Shown in pieces: positions 35,939 through 44,624 of a DNA stretch of 64,000 bases (positions are counted from its first letter, which is position 1; each line of letters begins with the position of its first letter). Source of the DNA: Glaciecola sp965660815 (lineage in GTDB: Bacteria; Pseudomonadota; Gammaproteobacteria; Enterobacterales; Alteromonadaceae); NCBI GenBank assembly GCA_965660815.1, contig CBFIBG010000009.1, positions 1-64,000 on the forward strand, written 5' to 3'. The notes under the pieces are model-generated. The model saw only the letters and a program-made list of their open reading frames with translations. It did not search any database and had not been told where the DNA came from. The position numbers and the translations under genes were made by a program.

Positions 35939-37117
35939 ATGACAAAAATCAAATGGCAACGCGCCGTCATTAAAGTTGGCAGTGCACTCGTTTCTCCCCA
36001 AGGTACAGGTTGTTCTGATCAGTATCTTGCTGCCATTGCCAGTTTTATAATTAACAGCAAACAACAAAATAAAGAAGTTATCTTAGTGTCTTCTGGAAGT
36101 GTATCTGCGGCCAGGCACAGTATTAAATCGGGTCACAGAGCGACAATTGCTGAAAAACAAGCCATGGCAGCAGTGGGGCAAACAAAAATGATGGCAAACT
36201 GGACCAGGCTTTTTAATCCTGGAAACCAGCTGATCACACCCTCCATACGTAATGAAACACAAGCCAAAAATGCAGAAAAGCCGGCATTTGAGTGCGCACA
36301 GATCTTGGTGACCGTCGAAGACTTAGCAAACAGAAAGCGTTTTGTGAATATTAAAAATACCATCGAAACGTTGCTGAAAAATAACATAATCCCTATCGTC
36401 AATGAAAACGATACCGTTGCGGTTGACGAGATCAAAGTGGGCGATAATGACAACCTAGCGGCGCATACTGCCATTGCAACTCAAGCAGACTGCTTAATTA
36501 TTTGTACGGACGTTGACGGACTATATACTGCGAACCCTAGACTTGACCCATCTGCAACGCTTATTCCGCAAGTAAACGTAATTGACGATGAGATAATGTC
36601 ATTAGCTGGTGGAGCAGGGACGGCAATTGGCACTGGCGGCATGATCACCAAGCTGCAGGCTGCGCAAAAATGCACTCGATCGGGCATACAAACAATATTG
36701 ATAAATGGTACTCGGCCAGAAAATATCGAAACTCTTAGTAGCGAGCGCTATTTAGGCACTCTTTTTAAAGCTCAATCTCTGCCGCGTCGCGCCCGACGAG
36801 ACTGGCTCATTCATACTAGTAAAATCCGAGGTAGTCTAAGTATAGACATTGGCGCTGCCAATGCTTTACAGAATAAAGGAGCGTCTTTGCTTGCTGTTGG
36901 AGTTCGTGATGTAAGTGGCAAATTTGCTGCAGGTGACAGTGTCGAGATCGTTCACAACGACAAAGTGTATGGAAAAGGAATTAGCAATTACTCCAGTACA
37001 GAAACCCGTCGTATTTTAGGCAAAAAAAGTGCTGAGATTGAATATACGCTTGGATATTTCGCCGGCGAAGAAATTGTGCATCGAGATAATTTGGTGATTG
37101 ACCCTAGTGCGTTTTAA
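35939..37117 (+). CDS. proB: Glutamate 5-kinase (PUA-containing)
   Basis: A 392-residue enzyme catalysing the first step of proline synthesis, phosphorylating glutamate. It shows VIKVGSALVS, VSSGSVSAAR, IPIVNENDTVAVDEIKVGDN, CTDVDGLYTANP, GTGGMITKLQAA, and a C-terminal PUA domain (GASLLAVGVRDVSGKFAAGD). It is longer than the 367-residue E. coli enzyme mainly because of about 20 extra residues after TRLF (NPGNQLITPSIRNET and onwards, about residues 92-112). proA is not adjacent, unlike many relatives. The ATG has a weak ribosome-binding site. Confidence 0.9.
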   Translation: MTKIKWQRAVIKVGSALVSPQGTGCSDQYLAAIASFIINSKQQNKEVILVSSGSVSAARHSIKSGHRATIAEKQAMAAVGQTKMMANWTRLFNPGNQLITPSIRNETQAKNAEKPAFECAQILVTVEDLANRKRFVNIKNTIETLLKNNIIPIVNENDTVAVDEIKVGDNDNLAAHTAIATQADCLIICTDVDGLYTANPRLDPSATLIPQVNVIDDEIMSLAGGAGTAIGTGGMITKLQAAQKCTRSGIQTILINGTRPENIETLSSERYLGTLFKAQSLPRRARRDWLIHTSKIRGSLSIDIGAANALQNKGASLLAVGVRDVSGKFAAGDSVEIVHNDKVYGKGISNYSSTETRRILGKKSAEIEYTLGYFAGEEIVHRDNLVIDPSAF

Positions 37118-37254
37118 AGGCACCAGTTCAATCTCAATGCTTTTACATATCCATCTAGTCCTTAAAAACAACCCATTTATCGCAGTGTGTGTTGATAAAG
37201 CTTCTGTTGTTTTGCACACTGTTACATTGAGTTAACAAAATAAGAACAAAATCA

Positions 37255-38685
37255 ATGTCAGGACATACGACAAAAAATAGTGAGGTTGTCCCATTTGGCC
37301 AGAAAATGGCATATGGCTCTGGCACATTAACCCTAAATTTATTGCCTGCTGCACTTGGCGTATTTTCCGCCTTTCTAATTGTCGCCTTTGGTATGGATCC
37401 ATTATTGGCGGGATTGTTAGGCGCTTTGCCAAGGTTCTTAGATGCTATAACAGATCCTATAATGGGCTTTATTACCGACAATACAAACACGCGGTGGGGT
37501 AGACGTCGGCCTTTTATTTTTGCTGGCGCTATTTTAAGTGGGCTGATTTTTGCGATCATGTGGCAGCTAGACCCCAATAACTCTCAACTGTATAACTTTT
37601 ATTATTTTCTGATTTTTTCTTTTCTATTCACCATTGGCAATACGATGTATGCCACCCCATTAGTTGGGCTTGGTTATGAGCTGTCGCCAGATTACACCGA
37701 ACGCACACATTTGATGGCGTTTTCTCAATTCATGGGGCAAATTGCATGGATGTTTGTGCCCTTTTTATGGGTGATGATCCCAAATGCAAACTGGTTTGAT
37801 TCGCAGGCTCAAGGCGTGAACGAGTTGGCCATTTATGTGGCCATCGCCTGCACGCTTTTAGGTCTACTACCCGCGTTTTTCTGTAAAGGCATCGACTCTG
37901 CAAGCATTGAGAACACGAAAGAAATTTCAATTAAAGAAATTGGTAATAATTTATTAGACGTGTTCAGAGGCATAGCCCAAGCGTTTAGAAATAGACCTTT
38001 TGTTCGGCTTTGTGCAGCCACCTTTTTGGTATTTAACGGCTTTCAGCTAGTCGCCTCATTTGCGGTCTTTATTATTGTGTATCATATGTTCTCTGGTTCA
38101 TGGGGAGACGCTGGATGGTGGCCCACTTGGTTTGGATTTGCCAGCGCGGTGATTACAGCTTTTATTGTAATACCCATTGTAAGCTGGATGGCAGACAGAT
38201 GGGGTAAGCGCACCGCATTTCTAATTTCAACTGCAATTTCTATTGTTGGCTATGTGCTGAAGTGGTGGGGCTTTAGTCCAGATTATCCGTGGCTTATATT
38301 TTTGCCTATTCCTCTTATTTCATTTGGCATTGGTGGTTTATTTACACTTATGATGAGCATGACCGCAGACGTCTGTGACTTAGATGAGTTGAACAATGGA
38401 ATGCCGAGAAAAGAGGGAACATTTGGAGCCATTTATTGGTTAATGGTAAAACTTGGACAGGCTTTGGCGATTTTCCTAGGTGGACTAGTACTGAAGCTAG
38501 TAGGATTTGAAGGTGGTGCCGAAACACAGTCTTTAGAGACCATGACCAATTTGAGAATTGCAGACATTGTGATCCCAGCGTTTACCGCATTTCTTGCCAT
38601 CGCGGTTATGTTTGGTTATGACATTACTGAGAAAAGGGCTCGCGAGATAAAATCAGAGCTAGAGACCCGCCGAGGCAAGCTTTAA
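37255..38685 (+). CDS. GPH-family sugar:cation symporter (MFS)
   Basis: A 476-residue protein with about 12 membrane segments. The family marker LPRFLDAITDPIMGFITDNT followed by RWGRRRPF near the N-terminus identifies the glycoside-pentoside-hexuronide:cation symporters (MelB-like). MADRWGKRTAF marks the second half, and MTADVCDLDELNNGMPRKEG is a further family block. No sugar-catabolic gene adjoins it, so the substrate is unknown. It lies 137 bp after proB and probably has its own promoter. Confidence 0.9.
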   Translation: MSGHTTKNSEVVPFGQKMAYGSGTLTLNLLPAALGVFSAFLIVAFGMDPLLAGLLGALPRFLDAITDPIMGFITDNTNTRWGRRRPFIFAGAILSGLIFAIMWQLDPNNSQLYNFYYFLIFSFLFTIGNTMYATPLVGLGYELSPDYTERTHLMAFSQFMGQIAWMFVPFLWVMIPNANWFDSQAQGVNELAIYVAIACTLLGLLPAFFCKGIDSASIENTKEISIKEIGNNLLDVFRGIAQAFRNRPFVRLCAATFLVFNGFQLVASFAVFIIVYHMFSGSWGDAGWWPTWFGFASAVITAFIVIPIVSWMADRWGKRTAFLISTAISIVGYVLKWWGFSPDYPWLIFLPIPLISFGIGGLFTLMMSMTADVCDLDELNNGMPRKEGTFGAIYWLMVKLGQALAIFLGGLVLKLVGFEGGAETQSLETMTNLRIADIVIPAFTAFLAIAVMFGYDITEKRAREIKSELETRRGKL

Positions 38686-38703
38686 GCATCCTAAATCTAG
38701 GGA

Positions 38704-38734
38704 CGGAAGGAATACGACAGTTGTGTTCCTTTCG
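38704..38734. terminator. Long hairpin between convergent genes
   Basis: CGGAAGGAATAC (38704-38715) pairs with GTGTTCCTTTCG (38723-38734), giving a 12-bp stem with two G-T wobbles and a 7-nt loop. It lies just past the symporter stop and before the convergent hypothetical gene. There is no strong T-run, so it is a weak or bidirectional terminator candidate. Confidence 0.45.
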
Positions 38735-38795
38735 GTACACTCTTTAGGTTAGCCAATGGTGTGCACTACTTAGACCATGTTTACATAGTCTTTGT

Positions 38796-39281
38796 TTATT
38801 GCTGGGCCATTAGTCTCATAACTTCTTGTACAAATTCATTTGCCATCATATTTTTTTGTAATTGTGCAGTAAGTCCACATGTTGTGTTAATAGCAATCGC
38901 TTCTTGGTCTGATATTCCTTCTGGTTGAACACTTGACATTTCACTAAACGATTCCATGGTGGAAACTTTGCTTAAATCGGCAACGGCCTGTTCAAGACGG
39001 TTCAGCATGGCTGATACTCCGTCGGCACCAATCTTCTGTTCATATTTATCTAAAACACATGCGCCCGAATTACGCATCTCTTGGTTCCAACTAGTATCAG
39101 GCACTTTGGTTTTTAAGATGGTTACATCAGCGCCTTTAGCAGCAGCCTCTTTTATCATCACTTGGTACATGATCGAACTCATTTTTTCGCTCACTTCTAC
39201 CATGCGTTCAGTTTGGTCGTTGGCTATTGCTGTAAAAGACATTGTGCTAAGCAAAAGTGCAGTGACTAATAATTTAAACAT
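38796..39281 (-). CDS. Hypothetical periplasmic protein
   Basis: A 161-residue protein with a clear signal peptide (MFKLLVTALLLSTMSFTAIA, cleavage near IANDQ). The mature part is helical and rich in Met/Ser, with two Cys (GACVLDKY and TTCGLTAQL) that could form a disulfide. I do not recognise a family. An AGGAG-type site precedes the ATG. It is transcribed toward the symporter gene and away from the haemolysin-family cluster. Confidence 0.7.
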   Translation of the reverse strand: MFKLLVTALLLSTMSFTAIANDQTERMVEVSEKMSSIMYQVMIKEAAAKGADVTILKTKVPDTSWNQEMRNSGACVLDKYEQKIGADGVSAMLNRLEQAVADLSKVSTMESFSEMSSVQPEGISDQEAIAINTTCGLTAQLQKNMMANEFVQEVMRLMAQQ

Positions 39282-39646
39282 TACTCATATCTCCTCTTGA
39301 GGTTTGTAAAATTAAATCTACCGTCGAAATTTTAAAATTGATACTTACCTTACTTTAACCGCAATGTAACAGTCGATACAACTAAAAGGACGTAACTGAA
39401 ACAGTTAATGGTTTCTATAATTAATGGTAAGAGAGACGATTGCTATCAACGTAATATTAATTATCTATCTTGTTGTAAGTCTCTCTCCCCGATTGAGTTT
39501 AGAAAGAATTAACCTTGCGATACGGAAAAAGACAGTGATTGACAGAACACGCTCAATTTAATTTTTTTAACACGTTGTATTTGTCTTAAGTTTTACTTAA
39601 GTATCGCCAGGTAAATTACAACATATTACAGTTAAAGGGCAGTTTT
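39282..39646. other. Divergent regulatory region before the 39.6-47.8 kb cluster
   Basis: This 365-bp gap holds no gene. It contains AACTG-AAA-CAGTT (39394-39406), a hyphenated palindrome. It also contains AGAGAGAC (39430-39437) with its exact complement GTCTCTCT (39479-39486) around a 41-nt interior. Both are plausible operator or RNA elements for the cluster starting at 39647. Confidence 0.4.
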
Positions 39647-40345
39647 ATGTTGTTACCAATAATTCCAAGAAATGAAAGTTTAGCACTCGTTAAAAGCGAG
39701 CCAGTGTCGATTGCATCAGCAAAAATATTGCAAATTGAAGCGTTGAGTAAAGACAGTCAAAAACGTCCAGCGGCAGAAAACTTTATTCAAAAAGGCTATG
39801 CTAAGACATATAATGCCAAGATTCACGTTACCACACCGTATCTAATTGCTTTAGAGAAAGGCGCGTTAAAATCAGCCTTGGGTATTCGTAGTGCAAAACA
39901 GCCTTTATTTACCGAACAATATTTAGATAACAGCATTGAACAAACACTTTCGCAGTATGGACATTTTTTAAACCGTACGCAAATAGCTGAAATAGCTCAC
40001 TTATACAGTAACGCAAAAGTGTTCACTGTTCCCCTGATGCTCGTCACCGCCATAGCACTCAAATATAAAGGCTTTTCAGCTATGGTGTTTACTGGCACCG
40101 AGCACGTACTCAATTTAATTACTAAAACCGGCATTGATGTGCATAAATTGGCGAATGCCAGTGCTGACAAGTTAAAAAATGGATCAGATAACTGGGGTAC
40201 GTATTACGAAACGCAACCAGAGGTGGCCTTTATAGAGTTAAATAATGTACTAAGCGTAATTCAATCTACACCTGCTTTTTATACCATGTTTGAAGAGCTC
40301 TCTTCTCAAGTAGCTGATGTAGTTTCAAACTTGGAGGATTTATGA
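39647..40345 (+). CDS. Thermostable haemolysin (T_hemolysin) family protein
   Basis: A 232-residue protein without a signal peptide. AAENFIQKGYAKTYNAKI, TPYLIALEKGALKSALGIR, PLFTEQYLD and AKVFTVPLMLVTAIALKYKG match the thermostable-haemolysin (delta-VPH) family. The layout of the first 110 residues also resembles GNAT/LuxI-type acyltransferases; that fold link is from memory and is inference. Haemolytic action is doubtful for a cytosolic protein overlapping an acyl ligase gene by ATGA, and acyl transfer fits the context better. Confidence 0.78.
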   Translation: MLLPIIPRNESLALVKSEPVSIASAKILQIEALSKDSQKRPAAENFIQKGYAKTYNAKIHVTTPYLIALEKGALKSALGIRSAKQPLFTEQYLDNSIEQTLSQYGHFLNRTQIAEIAHLYSNAKVFTVPLMLVTAIALKYKGFSAMVFTGTEHVLNLITKTGIDVHKLANASADKLKNGSDNWGTYYETQPEVAFIELNNVLSVIQSTPAFYTMFEELSSQVADVVSNLEDL

Positions 40346-41799
40346 GTTTACTAAATCTACTACCTAAAGACTGCACAGAGAAAACTGCGATTGTATTTAA
40401 CGACAAGCACTTTTCGTACTCTCAACTTAAAAAAGATGCGCTTTTACTTATTAAGTGGTTTTCAGAAAATTCAATTCAGTCAGCATGTATCAATTTATCG
40501 AATAGTTACGAATGGGTAGTGATTGATATTGCATGCCAAGAAGCGGGTGTAATATGCACGCCTATTCCTCAATTTTTTAGTGCAAACCAAGTTAAGCATT
40601 TAGTTGAACAAACACAACCAGATATTGTATTTGGAAAAGGAGTAGGCACTGATTCATGCTCCACAAGAGTGACTAACTTGAATGTTGATGTACACTTTTA
40701 TGTTAAAACTTCGGCAACGGTTGTACCTAATACAACAAGCAAAATCACCTTTACCTCGGGTTCCACAGGCAGTCCAAAAGGAGTTTGTTTAAGTCTAAAC
40801 AATCAATTGACGGTAGCCAGAAGTTTGGTAGATGCAATTGGTATAGAAAAGCCTAGGCATTTGGCATTACTTCCGTTAGCTACATTACTTGAAAATATTG
40901 CTGGGATATATTCTCCATTATTGGCAAACGGAGAAGTCATTATTCCGAGCGACGATGAAAAGGGCTTCAGTGGCAGCCGTTTAACAAATATGTCGGCTTT
41001 ACTTGAATGCATATCAACTCATTCACCCAATACCATAATTCTTGTGCCTGAATTATTGCAAATACTTATTTTTGCCTCGCAAAATGGATGGAAAGCGCCA
41101 ACCTCTCTTAAATTTATTGCTGTAGGTGGGGCCAAGGTCGATGCCTCTCTTATTAAAACAGCTAGAAAATATCATCTACCTGTTTTTCAAGGATATGGGC
41201 TTTCAGAGTGCGCCTCTGTTGTAAGTATATGTACGGAAATTGACGAGCCCTTAGATTCGGTGGGTAAGGTTTTAGCACATGCTAAAGTAGAAACAATCAA
41301 TGGAGAGTTGGTTGTGCATGGTAACGTATTTTTAGGGTATTTAGGTAATGCAGATACTTGGTATCCAACTTCAGTATATACGGGAGACATTGCGGAACTA
41401 GACAAAGGTAAATTGTTTATTAATGGCCGCTCTAAGAACCTCATAATCAATAGCTTTGGAAGAAACATTTCACCAGAATGGTTGGAATCAAAGCTAATGA
41501 GTACAGGAATGTTTGCGCAAAATATGGTGGTCGGGAATGAAAAACCGTACTTGTGTGCATTACTTGTCCCTCTTTGTGAAAGCATGACACATGAGCAAAT
41601 CCAGTCCGCATTATTGGCGGTTAATCAAGACCTACCTGATTATGCCAAGATATTAGATTTTATTCTGTTACCTGATCCATTTAGTGTCGCTAATGGTTTG
41701 CTCACTGAGAATGGAAAACTAAAAAGAGCGGCAATTGAGCTTTATTACCTAGACAGAATTAATCAACAATATTCACAGCAATCAAGCATTGCAGTGTAG
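40342..41799 (+). CDS. AMP-binding acyl ligase / acyl-CoA synthetase-like enzyme
   Basis: A 485-residue adenylate-forming enzyme. Core motifs: FTSGSTGSPKGVCLS (A3, ATP loop), FQGYGLSECASVVS (A5), VYTGDIAELDKGKLFINGR (A7/A8) and KNLIINSFGRNISPEWLE. It is shorter than typical long-chain acyl-CoA synthetases. It would activate a carboxylic (probably fatty) acid as an acyl-AMP, with CoA, a carrier protein or the upstream GNAT-like protein as acceptor. It overlaps the haemolysin-family gene by 4 bp (ATGA). Confidence 0.85.
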   Translation: MSLLNLLPKDCTEKTAIVFNDKHFSYSQLKKDALLLIKWFSENSIQSACINLSNSYEWVVIDIACQEAGVICTPIPQFFSANQVKHLVEQTQPDIVFGKGVGTDSCSTRVTNLNVDVHFYVKTSATVVPNTTSKITFTSGSTGSPKGVCLSLNNQLTVARSLVDAIGIEKPRHLALLPLATLLENIAGIYSPLLANGEVIIPSDDEKGFSGSRLTNMSALLECISTHSPNTIILVPELLQILIFASQNGWKAPTSLKFIAVGGAKVDASLIKTARKYHLPVFQGYGLSECASVVSICTEIDEPLDSVGKVLAHAKVETINGELVVHGNVFLGYLGNADTWYPTSVYTGDIAELDKGKLFINGRSKNLIINSFGRNISPEWLESKLMSTGMFAQNMVVGNEKPYLCALLVPLCESMTHEQIQSALLAVNQDLPDYAKILDFILLPDPFSVANGLLTENGKLKRAAIELYYLDRINQQYSQQSSIAV

Positions 41800-41809
41800 G
41801 AGTATATAA

Positions 41810-42481
41810 ATGAAACTATATGAAAGACTATTAACTGAAACCACTGCTGAAAGAGACTATTTATTATCTGCACCTATTATTCGCCGCTGCTTTGCTGGTG
41901 AAATTAGTAATGATGATTACATTGCATTTCTAACTCAAGCCTTCCACCATGTTAAGCATACTGTGCCACTTCTTATGTCTGTTGGAACACGTCTTAATGA
42001 TCAGCAAGAACATATAAGAGAAGCAGTAGCTGAATATATAGAGGAAGAAATTGGGCATCAAGAATGGATTCTAAATGATATTGCTGCAGCCGGCGGTGAC
42101 AAAGAATATGTGAGGTACAGTCAACCCGCTTTTGAAACGGAAATGATGGTGTCATATGCCTATGATCTAATTAATCGCACTAATCCTCTTGGTTTCTTTG
42201 GTATGGTGCACGTGCTAGAAGGGACAAGTGTTGCAGTTGCTGATAACGCTGCTGACGCGATTCAAGCTGCGTTGGGACTTCCTAAAAATGCCTTTAGCTA
42301 TTTACGTTCGCATGGTTCTATTGACATTGAACATGTTAAGTTTTTTGAAGATTTAATGAACAAAATAGACGATAAACCAACTCAAGATATTATTGTTAAT
42401 AGCGCTAAAAAGTTCTATCGATTATATGCAGATATTTTTAGAAACTTAGGCAAAAACCTTATTTTACAAGATGTTGCGTAA
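41810..42481 (+). CDS. Haem-oxygenase-like diiron oxidase (iron-containing redox enzyme, UndA/TenA-like)
   Basis: A 223-residue all-helical protein. It shows the expected metal ligands of the haem-oxygenase-like diiron fold: E80 and H83 in EEIGHQEW, E137 in HVLEGTS, and H175 in DIEHVKFFE. The spacing is like UndA, which decarboxylates medium-chain fatty acids to alkenes. The N-terminal AFHHVKHTVPLL is also typical. It lies 10 bp after the acyl ligase and 9 bp before an SDR gene. The likely substrate is a fatty acid or an acyl-linked intermediate; the exact reaction is inference. Confidence 0.82.
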   Translation: MKLYERLLTETTAERDYLLSAPIIRRCFAGEISNDDYIAFLTQAFHHVKHTVPLLMSVGTRLNDQQEHIREAVAEYIEEEIGHQEWILNDIAAAGGDKEYVRYSQPAFETEMMVSYAYDLINRTNPLGFFGMVHVLEGTSVAVADNAADAIQAALGLPKNAFSYLRSHGSIDIEHVKFFEDLMNKIDDKPTQDIIVNSAKKFYRLYADIFRNLGKNLILQDVA

Positions 42482-42490
42482 GGAGTATTT

Positions 42491-43312
42491 ATGTCTAACA
42501 TAACCGTGGTAACGAAAAAGTATGCATTAATTACTGGGGCGACAGGCGGTATTGGAAAAGCAATATCGCAAGCGTTAATTGAGTCTGGTTATACTCTTAT
42601 TTTACATGGAAGGACGCAAGAAAAACTTCAACAATTGCGCGCTGAATTGCCAGGTGAGCATTATTTTATTAATGCTGATATTAGTGAGTCGTCTGCTTGT
42701 AAGTCGCTGATTGAACAAGCACTTGACATTGGCCCAGTTGAACTATTGGTCAACAATGCTGGTGTTTCACATTTTGCAGGTTTTACTAGCCCTTCTTTTA
42801 GCGATGACGATATAAACTTATTTATGCACGTTAATCTACTTGCACCAATGTTGCTAAGCAAGTACTTAATTCGCGGCTTAAATAATAAAAAACTCACCAT
42901 AGTAAATATAGGCTCGGCGCTAGGAAGTATCGGATTTCCTGGGTTTAGCATTTATTGTGCAACTAAGTTTGGGCTACGTGGGTTTAGCGAAACGTTGGCT
43001 AGAGAGTACGCTGATAACAACAACATTCGAATTATCTATTTTGCGCCTCGTACCACTGAAACAAACATCAACTCTAAAGCGGCAACAGATATGAACTTGG
43101 CACTTAAAAGCAAGATAGATACGCCAGAGTTTGTGGCAACGCAATTTATTAAGCTATTAAACAGTAACAAGCGTCGAAAAGCCGTGGGTTGGCCAGAGAA
43201 GTTATTCGCAAGAATAAACGGTTTTCTGCCTGAAGTCGTGGACCGCGCTTTTGTACAGAAAAACCAAAAAATTAAACCATTTACTGAAGCCGCTTTAGGA
43301 GATCAAAAATGA
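42491..43312 (+). CDS. Short-chain dehydrogenase/reductase
   Basis: A 273-residue SDR with GATGGIGKAIS (NADP-binding TGxxxGIG), LVNNAGVS, NIGSALGSIGFPGFS and the catalytic YCATK. FAPRTTETNIN and a C-terminal extension (GWPEKLFARINGFLPEVVD) resemble SDRs of lipid or polyketide type. It overlaps the next gene by ATGA. As fourth gene of the cluster it may reduce the ketone or aldehyde formed from the activated acyl chain. Confidence 0.87.
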   Translation: MSNITVVTKKYALITGATGGIGKAISQALIESGYTLILHGRTQEKLQQLRAELPGEHYFINADISESSACKSLIEQALDIGPVELLVNNAGVSHFAGFTSPSFSDDDINLFMHVNLLAPMLLSKYLIRGLNNKKLTIVNIGSALGSIGFPGFSIYCATKFGLRGFSETLAREYADNNNIRIIYFAPRTTETNINSKAATDMNLALKSKIDTPEFVATQFIKLLNSNKRRKAVGWPEKLFARINGFLPEVVDRAFVQKNQKIKPFTEAALGDQK

Positions 43313-43953
43313 AAAGATTTGTCTATTTTATATTACTAAGTTTTTATATGTGTAGTGCCCAAGCTGCTGAGGTCAATCCAGATGTATTGAGTCTTCAACA
43401 AGCTTGGGCCAAAGCTAATTACAAATTAGAAGATGATGCGCAAGAAGAAGCATTTGAACAATTACTCATACAAGCGGAACTCTTGACTACAAAACATCCT
43501 GAGCAAGCAGAGCTTTGGATATGGCAAGGTATAACTCAGTCCAGTTTTGCGGGAGTGAAAGGAGGTTTTGGCGCACTCGGTTTAGCTAAAAAGGCGAGAA
43601 AATCATTTGAAAAAGCGCTGGAACTAGACGATAAAGCACTTGATGGGTCAGCCTATACCAGTTTAGGTGTATTATTTCACAAGGTACCTGGATGGCCATT
43701 GGGATTTGGCGATGAAGACGAAGCCAAAGTATTATTGGAAAAAGCGCTTAAGATTAACGAAAAAGGTATCGACCCCAATTATTTTTATGCCGAATTTTTG
43801 TTCGACCATAAAGAATATAAAGCGGCCAAAGCTTATTTAACTAAAGCGTTACAAGCAGAGCCTAGATTGCACAGACCATTAGCTGATATAGAGAGGCGAA
43901 AGGAGATAAATACTTTGTTGGCAAGGACAAATGAACGTATAGGTGTTAATTAG
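43309..43953 (+). CDS. Periplasmic TPR-repeat protein
   Basis: A 214-residue protein with a signal peptide (MKRFVYFILLSFYMCSAQA) and at least two TPR-like units (ARKSFEKALELDDKALDG; AKVLLEKALKINEKGIDP; AKAYLTKALQAEPRLHRP). It is a likely protein-protein scaffold in the periplasm. Its ATG overlaps the SDR stop and its stop directly touches the response-regulator ATG. It links the enzyme half and the sensing half of the cluster, possibly assisting the kinase or export of the product (inference). Confidence 0.8.
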   Translation: MKRFVYFILLSFYMCSAQAAEVNPDVLSLQQAWAKANYKLEDDAQEEAFEQLLIQAELLTTKHPEQAELWIWQGITQSSFAGVKGGFGALGLAKKARKSFEKALELDDKALDGSAYTSLGVLFHKVPGWPLGFGDEDEAKVLLEKALKINEKGIDPNYFYAEFLFDHKEYKAAKAYLTKALQAEPRLHRPLADIERRKEINTLLARTNERIGVN

Positions 43954-44613
43954 ATGAGACTTTTGTTAGTCGAAGATGATTTGCCTTTAGCCAGAGAGCT
44001 AAAGGCATCATTACATAACAAAGGCTATGCAGTTGATCACGTTGATAACGGTGAATATGCTCTTTTGTCAGCAAAAACACAACCCCCAGACTTAGTTATT
44101 CTAGATCTTGGATTACCTGACATAGACGGCTTTGATGTACTAAAGCAACTAAAAAAATCACATAGCGCGCTACCTATTCTTGTGTTAACAGCCCGTGATG
44201 GGGTCGATAATAAAGTAAAAGGATTAGACTTAGGTGCTGACGACTATCTGGCTAAGCCATTTTCTTCCGAAGAGTTGTTTGCAAGAATAAGGGTGATTGA
44301 AAGAAAGGTTGGAACAAATACCAGTTCTATTATAACGTTGAAAAATGTTAATTTAGATGTGACGCAAAATTTAGCTAGTGTAGACAATACTGATATTAAT
44401 TTGTCACGACGAGAATTTATGATCCTTAGAATATTGATGGAAAATGTGGGCCGAATACAGTCTAAAGACTCTCTTGAAAATAAACTTTATGAGTGGGGTG
44501 ATGAGATAAGCAGTAATACTATAGAGGTGCATGTGAGCAATCTAAGAAAAAAATTACCTGCTGATTTTATTAAAACCATACGTGGAGTCGGTTATGTGGT
44601 TAGAGCAAAATGA
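43954..44613 (+). CDS. OmpR-family response regulator
   Basis: A 219-residue two-domain regulator. The receiver has MRLLLVEDDLPLAREL with the acidic pair, phosphoacceptor Asp in LVILDLGLPDIDGFDVL, and K in DDYLAKPFSSEEL. A C-terminal winged helix follows (LSRREFMILRILMENVG, NTIEVHVSNLRKKL, TIRGVGYVVRA). Partner of the kinase starting 11 bp later. It presumably controls the surrounding cluster. Confidence 0.93.
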   Translation: MRLLLVEDDLPLARELKASLHNKGYAVDHVDNGEYALLSAKTQPPDLVILDLGLPDIDGFDVLKQLKKSHSALPILVLTARDGVDNKVKGLDLGADDYLAKPFSSEELFARIRVIERKVGTNTSSIITLKNVNLDVTQNLASVDNTDINLSRREFMILRILMENVGRIQSKDSLENKLYEWGDEISSNTIEVHVSNLRKKLPADFIKTIRGVGYVVRAK

Positions 44614-44624
44614 GCAACGCTTAA

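Noticed and set aside
39394..39406. AACTG-AAA-CAGTT palindrome as a defined regulator site
   Set aside because: Too short to assign to any regulator; kept only as a note in the gap description.
20301..39486. Shared AGAGAGAC hairpin motif at 20301 and 39430 as a dispersed regulatory repeat
   Set aside because: The two share only an 8-base purine stretch with different loop sizes and flanks, which is expected by chance in AT-rich DNA.
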